A DNA stretch of 64,000 bases, from assembly GCA_020723345.1 (NCBI GenBank), contig DYJA01000004.1, forward strand, positions 62,001 to 126,000, read 5' to 3'. The notes beneath the pieces are model-generated. The model did no database searches. It was not told where the DNA came from and worked only from the letters and a program-made list of their open reading frames with translations. Source of the stretch: Candidatus Aquidulcis sp. (lineage in GTDB: Bacteria; Chloroflexota; Anaerolineae; UBA4142). Below, in pieces: positions 36,766 through 46,341 of this stretch (position 1 is its first letter; each line of letters begins with the position of its first letter). The position numbers and the translations under genes are program-made.

Positions 36766-37394
36766 AGCGCACAGAGACCGATTGGAACGCATATTATTCC
36801 AGCCCCTATCCCACCGCCATGTTTTCGCGCCGGATCACCGGACATATACTTGTCCGATACATCCAAAAGTACCGCCGACTCTTGGAGGATACGGTCATCG
36901 CAGAATTGGGAGGCGCCGATAGTTGCTTTTACCCGGAGATTCGTCGAAAAATCGCTCCCCGCGTCTATCACATCCTGGATAAGAATCAACTTGGCTTGGA
37001 CAGGTTTAGCCAGCAGAATCACGACAGTACAGTAATACTCCATCAGGTCGATCTGCTCGATTTCAGTTTGAACCTCCAAGTCGATCTCGTATTCAGCGTG
37101 GGATTGATCGAGCACTTTGGTGTTGTGGATACTCGGTCTGCTATCAAGGCGCACTTTGATATTCTAAAGCCAGGCGGCATTTGCATTTTATCTTTCCCGA
37201 CACCTACTCTGCTTTACCGGATAGCGCGGCGTGCTTCCGAGATTTCTGGAATGTGGATCTTCCATGACGAAAGACCGCTTGAACATCGCGAGGTTTTTCC
37301 AACGGTTTGCCAATTTGGCGCAGTCCTGGACAAAACCATAATATGGCCTATTATACTAACCCAGGAAATGCTTGTAATCCAAAAGGCGATTTGA
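36762..37394 (+). CDS. SAM methyltransferase-like protein
   Basis: 210 residues. TVIAELGGADSCFYPEIRRK stands in for motif I (more divergent, glycine-poor). VYHILDKNQLGLDRF, VDLVFSVGLIEHFGVVDTRS and ILKPGGICILSFPTPTLL follow. It ends the less GC-rich part of the locus; the next gene returns to strongly GC-rich codon use. Confidence 0.7.
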   Translation: MKRTETDWNAYYSSPYPTAMFSRRITGHILVRYIQKYRRLLEDTVIAELGGADSCFYPEIRRKIAPRVYHILDKNQLGLDRFSQQNHDSTVILHQVDLLDFSLNLQVDLVFSVGLIEHFGVVDTRSAIKAHFDILKPGGICILSFPTPTLLYRIARRASEISGMWIFHDERPLEHREVFPTVCQFGAVLDKTIIWPIILTQEMLVIQKAI

Positions 37395-37431
37395 CTCGGT
37401 CGAGCGAGAATCTACGCAAAGGGCTTAGCAA

Positions 37432-37848
37432 ATGAGCATTGAATCTATCGAATACAACGGTGTCCGCTACGCCGAAATCATTTGGGCGGACACGCGCGTC
37501 GCGACGACGACTTTTTTCTCGCCGCCGGAGTCGTCGTTCCAATTCGGTTTGCTCGCGCACCCCAAAGGTTTCGTCGAAGCGCCGCACTATCACAAGCCGG
37601 CCACGCGCACGATCAATGACTTGCAGCAAATGCTCGTCGTCCAGCGCGGTTCGCTCGCGCTCGAACTGTACAGCGACGCGGGCGATCTGCTGCGCGAAAT
37701 TGTTTTGCGCCCCGGCGACGCGATCGTTTTGATTCACGGTGTCCACGCGCTCCGCGCGCTCGAAGACTACCAGTGCATCAGTGTCAAACAAGGTCCGTTT
37801 ATGGGCACGGAGCAAGACAAAATCCCGGTTGAGGTCAAACGCAAATGA
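37432..37848 (+). CDS. Cupin-fold protein of the glycan locus
   Basis: 138 residues. A single cupin barrel with the metal-site segment EAPHYHKPATRTI and the second motif VLRPGDAIVLIHGVHALRAL. It overlaps the DegT aminotransferase gene (ATGA), a pairing common in amino-sugar clusters, where cupins act as keto-isomerases or epimerases. The motif is unlike that of FdtA, so the specific reaction is open. Confidence 0.65.
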   Translation: MSIESIEYNGVRYAEIIWADTRVATTTFFSPPESSFQFGLLAHPKGFVEAPHYHKPATRTINDLQQMLVVQRGSLALELYSDAGDLLREIVLRPGDAIVLIHGVHALRALEDYQCISVKQGPFMGTEQDKIPVEVKRK

Positions 37849-38954
37849 TTCCCGTGTTCGAGCCGGTCATCGGCGAAGATGAAATCAACGCGGTCGTCGC
37901 CGCGCTGCGACGCGGCGAAATCTCCGGTTCGTTCGGCGAAACGATTCCGGCGTTCGAGCGCGAATTCGCCGCGTACGTCGGCTGTCGGTACGGCGTCGCG
38001 GTGACGAGCGGCACGACCGCGCTGCACCTCGCCGTCGCCGCCGCCGGAATCGGTCCCGGCGACGAGGTCTTGGTCAGCGCGAGCACGAACATCGCGACCG
38101 CGCTCGCGGTGATTCACAACGGCGCGCTGCCGGTGCCGGTCGATTCCGAACCGGTGACGTGGAATCTGAATCTCGATTTGATCGAACCGCTCGTCACACC
38201 CAGGACGCGCGCGATCATTCCGGTGCATCTCTACGGACATCCGGTCGATATGGATCGCTTGATGGACATCGCGCGGCGGCATAATCTGATCGTGATCGAA
38301 GATTGCGCGGAATCGCACGGCGCGACGGTGCGCGGCAGAATGACCGGCAGTTTCGGCGATCTGAATTGTTTTAGTTTCTACGCCAACAAGATCATCACGA
38401 CCGGCGAAGGCGGCATGGTCACGACGAACGACGCCGCGTTCGCGGAAAAAATGCGCCTGCTGCGAAATCTCGCGTTCACGCAGCCGCGCTTTTGGCATCA
38501 ACTCGCCGGATACAATTATCGCATGACCGGCTTTCAAGCCGCGCTGGGGCGCGCGCAGTTCGCCAAGATCGAAAGCATTATCGCGGACAAGCGGCGCGTC
38601 GCGCAGACGTACAACAAATATTTGCGCGACATTCCCGGCATCCAACTTCCCGCTGAGCTCGATTGGGCGCGTAACGTGTATTGGATGTACGGCGTCGTCG
38701 TTCAGCCGGAATTTGGCGTCACGCGCGATCAACTGGTCGCGGCGCTAAAGCGAGACGGCATCGAGACGCGCACGTTCTTTTGCCCGATGAATCAACAACC
38801 GTGTCTGCAATCGATCCCAGGTTTTCGCGCTGTGCCGTGTCCGGTCGCGGATCAGTTGTGGGAACGCGGCTTGTATCTTCCTTCGACGCACACCTTGTCC
38901 GAGGAAACGATCAAACACATTGCCGCGAGCATTCACCATGCCGCCGAACATTAG
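37845..38954 (+). CDS. DegT/DnrJ/EryC1-family sugar aminotransferase
   Basis: 369 residues, usual length. The PLP Lys is residue 182 in SFYANKIITTGEGGMV. The cofactor/substrate motifs are YGVAVTSGTTALHLAVAAAG, IIPVHLYGHPVDMDRLMDI and VIEDCAESHGA. It transfers an amino group to a keto-sugar nucleotide, giving an amino sugar for the glycan. Its 3' end overlaps the following gene by 17 bases. Confidence 0.92.
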   Translation: MIPVFEPVIGEDEINAVVAALRRGEISGSFGETIPAFEREFAAYVGCRYGVAVTSGTTALHLAVAAAGIGPGDEVLVSASTNIATALAVIHNGALPVPVDSEPVTWNLNLDLIEPLVTPRTRAIIPVHLYGHPVDMDRLMDIARRHNLIVIEDCAESHGATVRGRMTGSFGDLNCFSFYANKIITTGEGGMVTTNDAAFAEKMRLLRNLAFTQPRFWHQLAGYNYRMTGFQAALGRAQFAKIESIIADKRRVAQTYNKYLRDIPGIQLPAELDWARNVYWMYGVVVQPEFGVTRDQLVAALKRDGIETRTFFCPMNQQPCLQSIPGFRAVPCPVADQLWERGLYLPSTHTLSEETIKHIAASIHHAAEH

Positions 38955-39768
38955 ACGCGCGCTCAAAGAAATCACACCGCCGATTTTGTTGCGCTTGCGT
39001 TCGCCGCGCCCGCTGCCGGAGTACGCCACGTTCGACGACGCGCTGGCAGATTCGCATTCTTACCAAGACCCCGGACTGATCGAGATCGTCTCTAAGAAAA
39101 CGCAATTGTACATCGCGTCTTTGCAAAACCAGGGCAACGCGATTGTCGATCGCCAAACAATCCAAAATCTTTTCGTCCTCGGTTACGTCCATCCTGAAAA
39201 ATCGCTGGAGGTTGTCGAATTGGGCGGCGCGTGCGGCGCGATGTACGCGCTGCTCAATTTGTACTTGCCTGGTCGCCTCGTGCGCTGGCGCATCGTCGAA
39301 ACTCCGGCGATGGCAGAAATCGGCAGACAACTTTTCCAGACCGCCGCGCTGACCTTTCACAACGATTTGAACGCGGCGGCGCAGGGGACATGCCGCGATT
39401 TGCTGATGGCACAAGGTGTGATACAATATACGCGCGATCCGATTCGCGCATGGAACGACTTGTTTCAACTCGATTTCGATTTTGTCTACGTCACGCGCAC
39501 GCTGGTGGGAGTCGATCTCGCGCAGCCCGTCATCACGAAACAAATCGTTTCGCTGTCTGAGCACGGTCCCGGCGCGATGCCGGTCGGTTTGACGGATCGG
39601 ATCACTTCACAGCCATTGACAATTGTCCCGCGAGAAGCGTTGCGCGTCCCGGCGAATTATCGCGTCGCGTTTGCGTTCGTCGAAAGCCCGGACACGGTCA
39701 TGCGAATCGGCGGAAAACGCGTCGTCACGCGCAATCTGGGCTGGCTGATACAAAAGATTCACCGATGA
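38938..39768 (+). CDS. Putative methyltransferase (TIGR04325-like)
   Basis: 276 residues from the ATG at 38938 (MPPNIRRALKEITPPILLRL). The layout of a basic N-terminus, YATFDDALADSHSYQDP, then LEVVELGGACGAMYALLNLY and WRIVETPAMAEIGRQLFQ, matches a family of putative methyltransferases seen in surface-glycan clusters. It overlaps both neighbours by 4-17 bases. Confidence 0.7.
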   Translation: MPPNIRRALKEITPPILLRLRSPRPLPEYATFDDALADSHSYQDPGLIEIVSKKTQLYIASLQNQGNAIVDRQTIQNLFVLGYVHPEKSLEVVELGGACGAMYALLNLYLPGRLVRWRIVETPAMAEIGRQLFQTAALTFHNDLNAAAQGTCRDLLMAQGVIQYTRDPIRAWNDLFQLDFDFVYVTRTLVGVDLAQPVITKQIVSLSEHGPGAMPVGLTDRITSQPLTIVPREALRVPANYRVAFAFVESPDTVMRIGGKRVVTRNLGWLIQKIHR

Positions 39769-40532
39769 GTTCTTACCTGGGTCGTCACGCCGAATTGTAC
39801 GATTTGTTTTACGCCGCCAAGCCGTACGTGGACGAGGCGGCGTTTGTCCATCAGTGTTTGCAACAATTCGGCGCGCCCGCGCCGCGGCGCATGCTCGAAC
39901 TTGCCTGCGGCACCGGCGCGCACGCGTTCGCGCTCGAAAAATTCGGCTACCAGATCATCGCGACCGATTATTCCGAAGATATGCTCGCGGTCGCGCGCCG
40001 CAAAGCCGCGCAAGGTACATCGCAGATCGATTTTCGCTGGCAAGATATGCGCGCGCTCGATCTGTCGGAGCGTCCGTTCGACGCGGCGATTTGTTTGTTC
40101 GACGCGCTCGGATATGTCGCGACGAACGACGCATTGCGCCAAGTTCTGCGCGGCGTCCATCAACACGTGCGCGCCGACGGCTTGTTCGTGTTCGAGTTCT
40201 GGCACGCCGGCGCGATGCTTGCGCATTACGAACCGGTGCGCGTGCGGCGCTGGCAAACCGCGCAAGGCGAGGTATTGCGTATTTCGGAAACGACGCTCGA
40301 CGTCGCGCGGCAATTGGCAAGCGTGACGTACTCAGTGTACGAATTGCGCGCGGATGCGACGTTTGCCAGTTTCACCGAAACCCAGACGAATCGGTATTTT
40401 CTCGTACAAGAGATGACGGCGTTGTTGACCGCGAATGGATTTGCTCCGCTCAAATGGTTTGCCGGATTCACCCCCGATGAAAAAATCACCGCTGAGACCT
40501 GGCACGTCGTCGCAGTCGCGCGACGAGAATAG
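39765..40532 (+). CDS. SAM-dependent methyltransferase
   Basis: 255 residues. RRMLELACGTGAHAFALEKF is motif I, followed by IIATDYSEDMLAVARRKA, FDAAICLFDALGYV and HVRADGLFVFEFWHAGAM. The C-terminal half is a beta-rich sheet insertion (TYSVYELRADATFASF) as in the sugar N,N-dimethyltransferases (DesVI/TylM1-like). Beside the DegT gene this suggests methylation of the amino group; that is inference. Confidence 0.75.
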   Translation: MSSYLGRHAELYDLFYAAKPYVDEAAFVHQCLQQFGAPAPRRMLELACGTGAHAFALEKFGYQIIATDYSEDMLAVARRKAAQGTSQIDFRWQDMRALDLSERPFDAAICLFDALGYVATNDALRQVLRGVHQHVRADGLFVFEFWHAGAMLAHYEPVRVRRWQTAQGEVLRISETTLDVARQLASVTYSVYELRADATFASFTETQTNRYFLVQEMTALLTANGFAPLKWFAGFTPDEKITAETWHVVAVARRE

Positions 40533-40540
40533 TGACTCTT

Positions 40541-40626
40541 GTCATTGCGAGGCGTTGTGCGCCGAAGCAATCTCCAAATCGCGAAGCGGGGATTGCTTCG
40601 TCGCCAAGACCGCTCCTCGCAATGAC
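40541..40626. repeat. Large inverted repeat, GTCATTGCGAGG family
   Basis: Outer arms GTCATTGCGAGG (40541-40552) and CCTCGCAATGAC pair over 12 bases, with an inner GAAGCAATCTCC/GGGATTGCTTC stem. Sequences of this type are widespread bacterial dispersed repeats. It lies between the methyltransferase and the GT4 gene inside the locus. Confidence 0.85.
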
Positions 40627-40649
40627 AGATACCAAGGCGAGTTGCCCAG

Positions 40650-41837
40650 ATGAAAGTAGGCGTCTTTGTAGCCGACCTCGCGCCCGAAATCGGCGGCGGC
40701 TATACCATCCAAAATGATATTTTTCAATCGCTGATGGAACTCGCCGACGAGTCGCGGCATACCTTTGTCGCGTTTTACCATCCGACGTTGGCGCGCCGCG
40801 CCGCGACATCGCGTCATCTGGAAATCGTCGCGTACCCTCCACCGACTTTGCTCGAGCGCGCGCTTAACAAAGCGTACGGCGAGTTCGCGGGTGTCCGGCT
40901 GATTTGGAATCAGCCGAGCCGATTGGAACGCGTCGCGCGCGCACGCGGTATCGAGTTTATGTGGTTTGTCAGCGCGCAGCCCGCGCGTTTGGACATGCCG
41001 TACATGACGATTGTGTGGGATTTGCAGCATCGGCTACAGCCGTGGTTCCCGGAGGTGAGCGCCGGCCCAACCTGGGATCGGCGCGAGGCGTACAACGCGT
41101 GGTTTCTCCGCCGCGCGTCGATCATCATCGCCGGAACGCAAGCCGGGCGCGCCGAAATCGAACGATTCTATCAAGTGCCGCCGGAACGAATCAAGATTTT
41201 GCCGCACCCCACGCCGCAATTCGCGCTGCGCGCTGCGGCAGCCGATGGTCAAGTGTTGATCAAATATGGCATCCCCGCCGATTATCTTTTTTATCCGGCG
41301 CAATTCTGGTCGCACAAAAATCACGCGAACTTGCTGCTGGCGGTGCGCCGCTTGCAGGATGAATATGGTTTGACATTTCCAGTCGTTTTGATTGGTTCGG
41401 ATCACGGAAATCGCGCCTACGTCCAAAAACTGGCGCGCGAACTGGGTTTAACGGAACGCGTTTACATGCTAGGTTTCGTTCCGCAAGAAGATTTGATCGC
41501 GCTCTATCGCCACGCGTTCGCGTTGACGTATCTCACTTTTTTCGGTCCCGAAAACCTGCCGCCGCTCGAGGCGTTTGGGTTGGGTTGCCCGGTGATCGCT
41601 TCGAATGTTCCCGGCGCGGCGGAGCAATTGGGCGATGCGGCGATCCTGGTCGATCCCCAACGTCCGGACCAAATCGCGCGCGCGATCAAATCGCTCCACG
41701 ATGATCCGAAGCAGCGCGCCCAGTTGATCGAGCGCGGGCGGGCGCGCGCGGCGAAATGGACGGGGCGCGATTTCGTGCGCGGCGCCTTTGCGCTCCTCGA
41801 CGACTTTGAAGCGATCCGGCGTTGCTGGGATAGCTGA
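40650..41837 (+). CDS. Glycosyltransferase family 4
   Basis: 395 residues, GT-B. N-terminus VGVFVADLAPEIGGGYTIQN. The donor domain has FYPAQFWSHKNHANLLLAVR, VYMLGFVPQEDLIALYRHAF and FGPENLPPLEAFGLGCPVIA with the catalytic Glu pair. It ends with IERGRARAAKWTGRDFVRGA, typical of the fold. It is closely related in plan to the gene at 23310. Confidence 0.88.
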   Translation: MKVGVFVADLAPEIGGGYTIQNDIFQSLMELADESRHTFVAFYHPTLARRAATSRHLEIVAYPPPTLLERALNKAYGEFAGVRLIWNQPSRLERVARARGIEFMWFVSAQPARLDMPYMTIVWDLQHRLQPWFPEVSAGPTWDRREAYNAWFLRRASIIIAGTQAGRAEIERFYQVPPERIKILPHPTPQFALRAAAADGQVLIKYGIPADYLFYPAQFWSHKNHANLLLAVRRLQDEYGLTFPVVLIGSDHGNRAYVQKLARELGLTERVYMLGFVPQEDLIALYRHAFALTYLTFFGPENLPPLEAFGLGCPVIASNVPGAAEQLGDAAILVDPQRPDQIARAIKSLHDDPKQRAQLIERGRARAAKWTGRDFVRGAFALLDDFEAIRRCWDS

Positions 41838-41839
41838 TT

Positions 41840-42871
41840 ATGCGTTGTCCAGATTTGTCCGAACTTCCGCCGCCGCCCTCCGGCAAAACCGGTTTTCCGT
41901 GGACCGCAGCCAGCGCGCGCGTGCCGGACGAAAAAAATCTGCCGCGCATCAGCGTCGTCACGCCGTCGTACAATCAGGGGAAATTTCTCGAAGAGACAAT
42001 CCGTTCGGTGCTGCTGCAGGGTTATCCCGATCTGGAGTACATCGTCGTCGATGGCGGCAGTACGGATGACAGCGTCGAAATCATTCGCAAGTACGAGCGA
42101 TGGATTGCGTCGTGGGTGAGTGAGCCGGACCAAGGGCAGGCGGATGCGATCAACAAAGGATTTGCAAGAGCGCGCGGGCAAATTGTCGCGTGGCTCAATA
42201 GCGATGATTACTACCTGCCGGACGTTTTGGGCGCGGTGGCGTCGCGATTTGTCTCCGGCGAATCGCCCGGTTTGGTTTTCGGCGAAATATTCAGACTTGA
42301 CGCTAGTCAGTCTAGAATATTGTACAAGACCGGCTACGCCGTGGCGCCAGACAAAATGTTGGAACAAGTTCAGATTCCTTTTCAACCCGCCAGTTTCTTT
42401 AATCGAACTGTTCTAAGCGCAGTGGGAACCCTGGATGTAACCTTAAAGTACGTGATGGACGCCGATATCATACTCAAGATCATGGCGAATGCCGGAGTCG
42501 ATTATGTTCCCGCCCCACTTGCGGTTTTTCGCATTCACGAAAATTCAAAGACAAGCACCGCCGATGATAAATTCGGGGAAGAGTTATTGATTGTGCTGGA
42601 TAGAATCCTGGCGAATCGGATGCGCTATCCCAAGTTGCTTGCAATGAATGAAAACAAGTTGCGCTGCGGTTTTTATCGTCTGATCAGCAAGCATTTTTAC
42701 ATGGGGAATCGTTTCCGAGAATCATTGCGTTATACCGTCTTGGCGGTGAAGGCATATCCACCTTCACTATTTGATATTGTCAGAGACGAAGGTCTGCGCT
42801 GGCTCATTCGGCGTCTGATGCCTGCCAGCGTGTATCGTTCTCTGAGTTTGCTCTATCGTTCCAAAAGATAG
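41840..42871 (+). CDS. Glycosyltransferase family 2
   Basis: 343 residues. RISVVTPSYNQGKFLEETIR, EYIVVDGGSTDDSVEII and AWLNSDDYYLPDVLGAVASR give the GT-A nucleotide and metal sites. The 5' ~450 bases are strongly GC-rich with many GCG words, while the 3' ~570 bases (from about 42290) are markedly less so. This suggests a recombination joint inside the gene. Confidence 0.85.
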   Translation: MRCPDLSELPPPPSGKTGFPWTAASARVPDEKNLPRISVVTPSYNQGKFLEETIRSVLLQGYPDLEYIVVDGGSTDDSVEIIRKYERWIASWVSEPDQGQADAINKGFARARGQIVAWLNSDDYYLPDVLGAVASRFVSGESPGLVFGEIFRLDASQSRILYKTGYAVAPDKMLEQVQIPFQPASFFNRTVLSAVGTLDVTLKYVMDADIILKIMANAGVDYVPAPLAVFRIHENSKTSTADDKFGEELLIVLDRILANRMRYPKLLAMNENKLRCGFYRLISKHFYMGNRFRESLRYTVLAVKAYPPSLFDIVRDEGLRWLIRRLMPASVYRSLSLLYRSKR

Positions 42872-42904
42872 ACGCAATTCGATCGTTCGGTCTGAGTAGC
42901 GCCA

Positions 42905-44017
42905 ATGCGTGTCTTGATGCAAAATCGGGTAGACGCCCTTAGGATTCCCGGCGGCGACACTGTCCAGATGCTCCGCACAAAGGAATATCTGGAACGTTTA
43001 GGTGTACGCGTTGATATTTCTTTAGAACTCGCGCCCGATTTGACGGCATACGATGTGGTGCATCTTTTCAATCTCACGCGCATTCACGAAACGTACCTCC
43101 AGTGCTTGAATGCCACCCGGGCAGGCAAATGTGTAGTACTCTCGACTATTTATCAAGATCTGCAAGAGTACGAATCGCGCGGACGTTATGGGCTATTGCG
43201 CTGGTTGAACAAGGTTTTTCGGAGCGAGAACGCGCGCGAATGGATCAAGACCATCGGTCGGGTGTGGCACCGCGAGCAGGGGCTTGTTGCTGTGCGCTTG
43301 CAGATCGCCAAAAACTATGGGCAATTACAAAGAGAGACTTTGGCGCGCGTGACCAGTGTCTTGCCCAACTCCGTTTTGGAATTTGAACGGCTGGAGCGCA
43401 ATTTTCACTACACGGGCGGACATACCATCGTGCCGAATGGCGTGGAGACATTTTTCAAAACTGCCAAAGCGGATCAGTTCCGAGACAGGTACGGCAAAGA
43501 TTTCGTCTTGTGCGTGGGACATTTGACTGCGTTGAAAAATCAGTTGGCTTTGGTCAAGGCGCTGGAGGAAACCGAGTTGTCGATTGTGCTCGTCGGGAAA
43601 TACAATCCAGCCCACCACGCCTATTATCAAACGTTGAAGAAATCGATCGGTCCGCGCGTGACGATTGTGCCGAGACTGGAACATCCTGAATTGGCGTCGT
43701 GCTACGCGGCGGCGCGCGTGCTTGCCCAGCCCAGTTGGTTCGAGACCGCCAGTTTGGTTGGATTGGAGGCAGCGTTAGCGGGTTGCAATATCGTCATGAC
43801 CGATCGCGGTTATGCGCGCGATTATTTTGGAGAATTTGCGTGGTATTGTGATCCAGCCGACTTGGATTCCATTCGTGCTGCGGTACTGGCGGCGTATGCC
43901 GCACCGCGGCGACCGGAGTTGGCGGAGTATATCGAAGAACATTTCTCTTGGGAGCGTGCCGCCCAAAAGACGCTTGAAGCGTACGAACAAGCGCTCGCGC
44001 ACCACCGCGAAAAATGA
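42905..44017 (+). CDS. Glycosyltransferase family 4
   Basis: 370 residues, GT-B. N-terminus MRVLMQNRVDALRIPGGDTV. SVLPNSVLEFERLERNF, VLCVGHLTALKNQLALVKAL and QPSWFETASLVGLEAALAGC (family E-x7-E block) mark the donor side. It overlaps the next GT2 by four bases. Confidence 0.85.
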   Translation: MRVLMQNRVDALRIPGGDTVQMLRTKEYLERLGVRVDISLELAPDLTAYDVVHLFNLTRIHETYLQCLNATRAGKCVVLSTIYQDLQEYESRGRYGLLRWLNKVFRSENAREWIKTIGRVWHREQGLVAVRLQIAKNYGQLQRETLARVTSVLPNSVLEFERLERNFHYTGGHTIVPNGVETFFKTAKADQFRDRYGKDFVLCVGHLTALKNQLALVKALEETELSIVLVGKYNPAHHAYYQTLKKSIGPRVTIVPRLEHPELASCYAAARVLAQPSWFETASLVGLEAALAGCNIVMTDRGYARDYFGEFAWYCDPADLDSIRAAVLAAYAAPRRPELAEYIEEHFSWERAAQKTLEAYEQALAHHREK

Positions 44018-44916
44018 AATCAGGTATCGACATTTCACTTTGCATCCCCACGCTCGACGCCAAGGCGCTCTTGCGCGATTGTCTGCGCTCGATTTACGCC
44101 AACACGCATCGCGTCACATTCGAGATCATCGTCGTGGACAACCATTCGCAGGATGGCACGCTGGAGATGTTGCGCGATGAATTTCCGAGCGTTCACGTCA
44201 TCGTCAACGCTTGCAATGCCGGTTTCACCAAGCCGACGAACCAGGCGTTGCGAGCGAGCACCGGACGTTACGCGCTCTTGTTGAACAACGACACCGTGAT
44301 CTTGCCGGACGCACTCGACCGGTTGGTCGAATTCGCGGACGCGCATCCCGAAATCGGGATCGTTACGCCCAAAGTTTTGAATCGCGACGGCACGTTGCAG
44401 AAACAATGCCGGCGCGGTCTGGCGACGCCGTGGGAATTGTTCTGCTACTTTTCCGGTTTGGCGGCGCGCTTTCCGAACGATCCGCGTTTTGCGGGCTATC
44501 TCATCACCTACCTTGACGAAAACGAAACGCATCCGGTCGGGGCAGTCTCCGGTTCGTGCATGTTGGTGCGCCGCCAGGTGCTCGATCAGATCGGTTTGCT
44601 CGATGAGCGATTCTGGGCATACCAAGAGGACACCGATTTTTGTGTCCGCGCCGCAAACGCCGGTTGGAAAATTTACTACTACCCGCGCGCGCAAATCATT
44701 CACTATGCCGGATGGGGCGGCTCGCGCGTACAGGCGTATCGTTCGATCTGGGAATGGCATCGCTCGTACTTTCTTTACTATCGCAAGAATCTGGCGTCAC
44801 GCTCTCTCTTTTTGTTCAATTGGTTTTACTACGGCGTGATGGGACTGAAACTCGCCAGCGCGCTGTTGGTGAATTTCTTTCGCAAAGAAAAATTCGCCGG
44901 CAGCCGGAAACCGTGA
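44014..44916 (+). CDS. Glycosyltransferase family 2 (rhamnosyltransferase-like)
   Basis: 300 residues. DISLCIPTLDAKALLRDCLR, EIIVVDNHSQDGTLEMLRDE, ALLLNNDTVILPDALDRLVE and SGSCMLVRRQVLDQIGLLDE, with FWAYQEDTDFCVRAANAGWK, are hallmarks of the WbbL/rhamnosyltransferase group. The end carries a hydrophobic stretch (WFYYGVMGLKLASALLVNFF). It probably adds the first or second sugar after the WbaP-like initiator encoded next. Confidence 0.88.
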   Translation: MKSGIDISLCIPTLDAKALLRDCLRSIYANTHRVTFEIIVVDNHSQDGTLEMLRDEFPSVHVIVNACNAGFTKPTNQALRASTGRYALLLNNDTVILPDALDRLVEFADAHPEIGIVTPKVLNRDGTLQKQCRRGLATPWELFCYFSGLAARFPNDPRFAGYLITYLDENETHPVGAVSGSCMLVRRQVLDQIGLLDERFWAYQEDTDFCVRAANAGWKIYYYPRAQIIHYAGWGGSRVQAYRSIWEWHRSYFLYYRKNLASRSLFLFNWFYYGVMGLKLASALLVNFFRKEKFAGSRKP

Positions 44917-44925
44917 GCCGACAGA

Positions 44926-46341
44926 ATGCTCTCCTTTCGTTTCGCTGAACGCAGAACACTTTTGATCGCGATTGATTTCGTCATCGTCGAATTCACCGCG
45001 CTGCTGGCGTTTTGGATCATGGCGGTCCGCGCCGAATGGGTCTTCGACGGCGCCTATCTGCTTGCCAATTTCGGGTGGTTTATTTTCCTCCCCGCCTTGT
45101 GGTTTCTTGCGGCGGTTCTCGCGGGCTTTTACGATCCCCAAAAGATCACCAATCTGGCGTCCGCCGCGACCTCGCTTTTTCGCGCGGTGGCGCTTGTCAT
45201 TATCGCGTATATCTTCATTTATTTTTTCTTCGCCACGCCGGGCGAAATGCCGCGCGGGATTGTTGGCTATCAAGGTGTCGCGAGTTTCGTCCTGATCAGT
45301 TTGTGGCGCGCGGTGTACGTCCAATTGACTAAACGTCCTGGCTTTGCGCGGCGAGTCATCATCGTCGGCGCGGGTTGGGCGGGACAAACTATCGCGCAAG
45401 CGATTCAACAATACGCGAGGACGCATTTTCGGATTGTCGGTTTCGTGGACGACGATCCGGCGAAACAGCATCAGCCAATCGAGGTTTCCGGTTCCGCCGG
45501 ATCTTTACCGGTCATTGGCGCGTCGCGAGAACTCGTCGGTTTGATCAAAGAGCACAACGTGCCGGAGATCATCGTCGCGGTGACGCACGACCTGAACGCG
45601 CCATTGTTTCAGGCAATCCTCGCCTGCAAAGAACAAGGCGTCCAAATTACGTTGATGCCGGTCTTGTTCGAGCAATTGACCGGGATGGTGCCCATCGAAC
45701 ACATCGGCGACAACTGGACGGTGGCGCTGCCGCTCGATTCGGCGGAAGCCGGTGGATTCTACGCAATCTTCAAACGCCTGTTCGACATCACGGGCGCGTT
45801 GATCGGCTTGTCCTTGTACTTGCCGCTTTTGCCATTCATCGTACTCGCGCTCAAACTCGATTCGCCGGGTCCGGTGTTTTATACCCAAACGCGCGTCGGC
45901 AAGGGCGGCAAGGTTTTCGACCTTCTCAAATTGCGAACGATGGTGGCGAATGCGGAAGCCGATGGTCACGCCCAGCGCGCGCAGAAAAGTGATCCGCGCA
46001 TCACGCGCGTCGGGCGCTGGCTGCGCAAAGCGCGTCTCGATGAGATGCCGCAGTTGTTCAATATTTTGAAAGGGGATATGAGCGCGGTTGGTCCACGCCC
46101 GGAACGCCCGGAGCATCTCGCGGAACTCGAACAAGCGATTCCGTTTCATCGCTTGCGCAACGCCGTCAAGCCGGGCATGGCGGGCTGGGCAGTCGTCAAC
46201 TATGATTACGTCGCCAGTATCGAAGACGCCAAGATTCGTTTGCAATACGATCTGTATTACATCAAACATCAATCGTTGTGGCTCGATCTTGTGATTCTGC
46301 TTCGCACGATGGGGCACATGTTCGCGCTCAAAGGACGCTAG
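44926..46341 (+). CDS. Polyprenyl glycosylphosphotransferase (WbaP/PssY type)
   Basis: 471 residues. Four N-terminal membrane helices and a CoA-binding-like Rossmann region (RVIIVGAGWAGQTIAQAIQQ) precede the catalytic PGT domain. That domain has FKRLFDITGALIGLSLYLPL, SPGPVFYTQTRVGKGGKVFD, KARLDEMPQLFNILKGDMS and VGPRPERPEHLAELEQAIPF. It transfers a sugar-1-phosphate to undecaprenyl phosphate and so starts glycan assembly. The membrane-protein gene follows directly at the stop. Confidence 0.92.
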   Translation: MLSFRFAERRTLLIAIDFVIVEFTALLAFWIMAVRAEWVFDGAYLLANFGWFIFLPALWFLAAVLAGFYDPQKITNLASAATSLFRAVALVIIAYIFIYFFFATPGEMPRGIVGYQGVASFVLISLWRAVYVQLTKRPGFARRVIIVGAGWAGQTIAQAIQQYARTHFRIVGFVDDDPAKQHQPIEVSGSAGSLPVIGASRELVGLIKEHNVPEIIVAVTHDLNAPLFQAILACKEQGVQITLMPVLFEQLTGMVPIEHIGDNWTVALPLDSAEAGGFYAIFKRLFDITGALIGLSLYLPLLPFIVLALKLDSPGPVFYTQTRVGKGGKVFDLLKLRTMVANAEADGHAQRAQKSDPRITRVGRWLRKARLDEMPQLFNILKGDMSAVGPRPERPEHLAELEQAIPFHRLRNAVKPGMAGWAVVNYDYVASIEDAKIRLQYDLYYIKHQSLWLDLVILLRTMGHMFALKGR

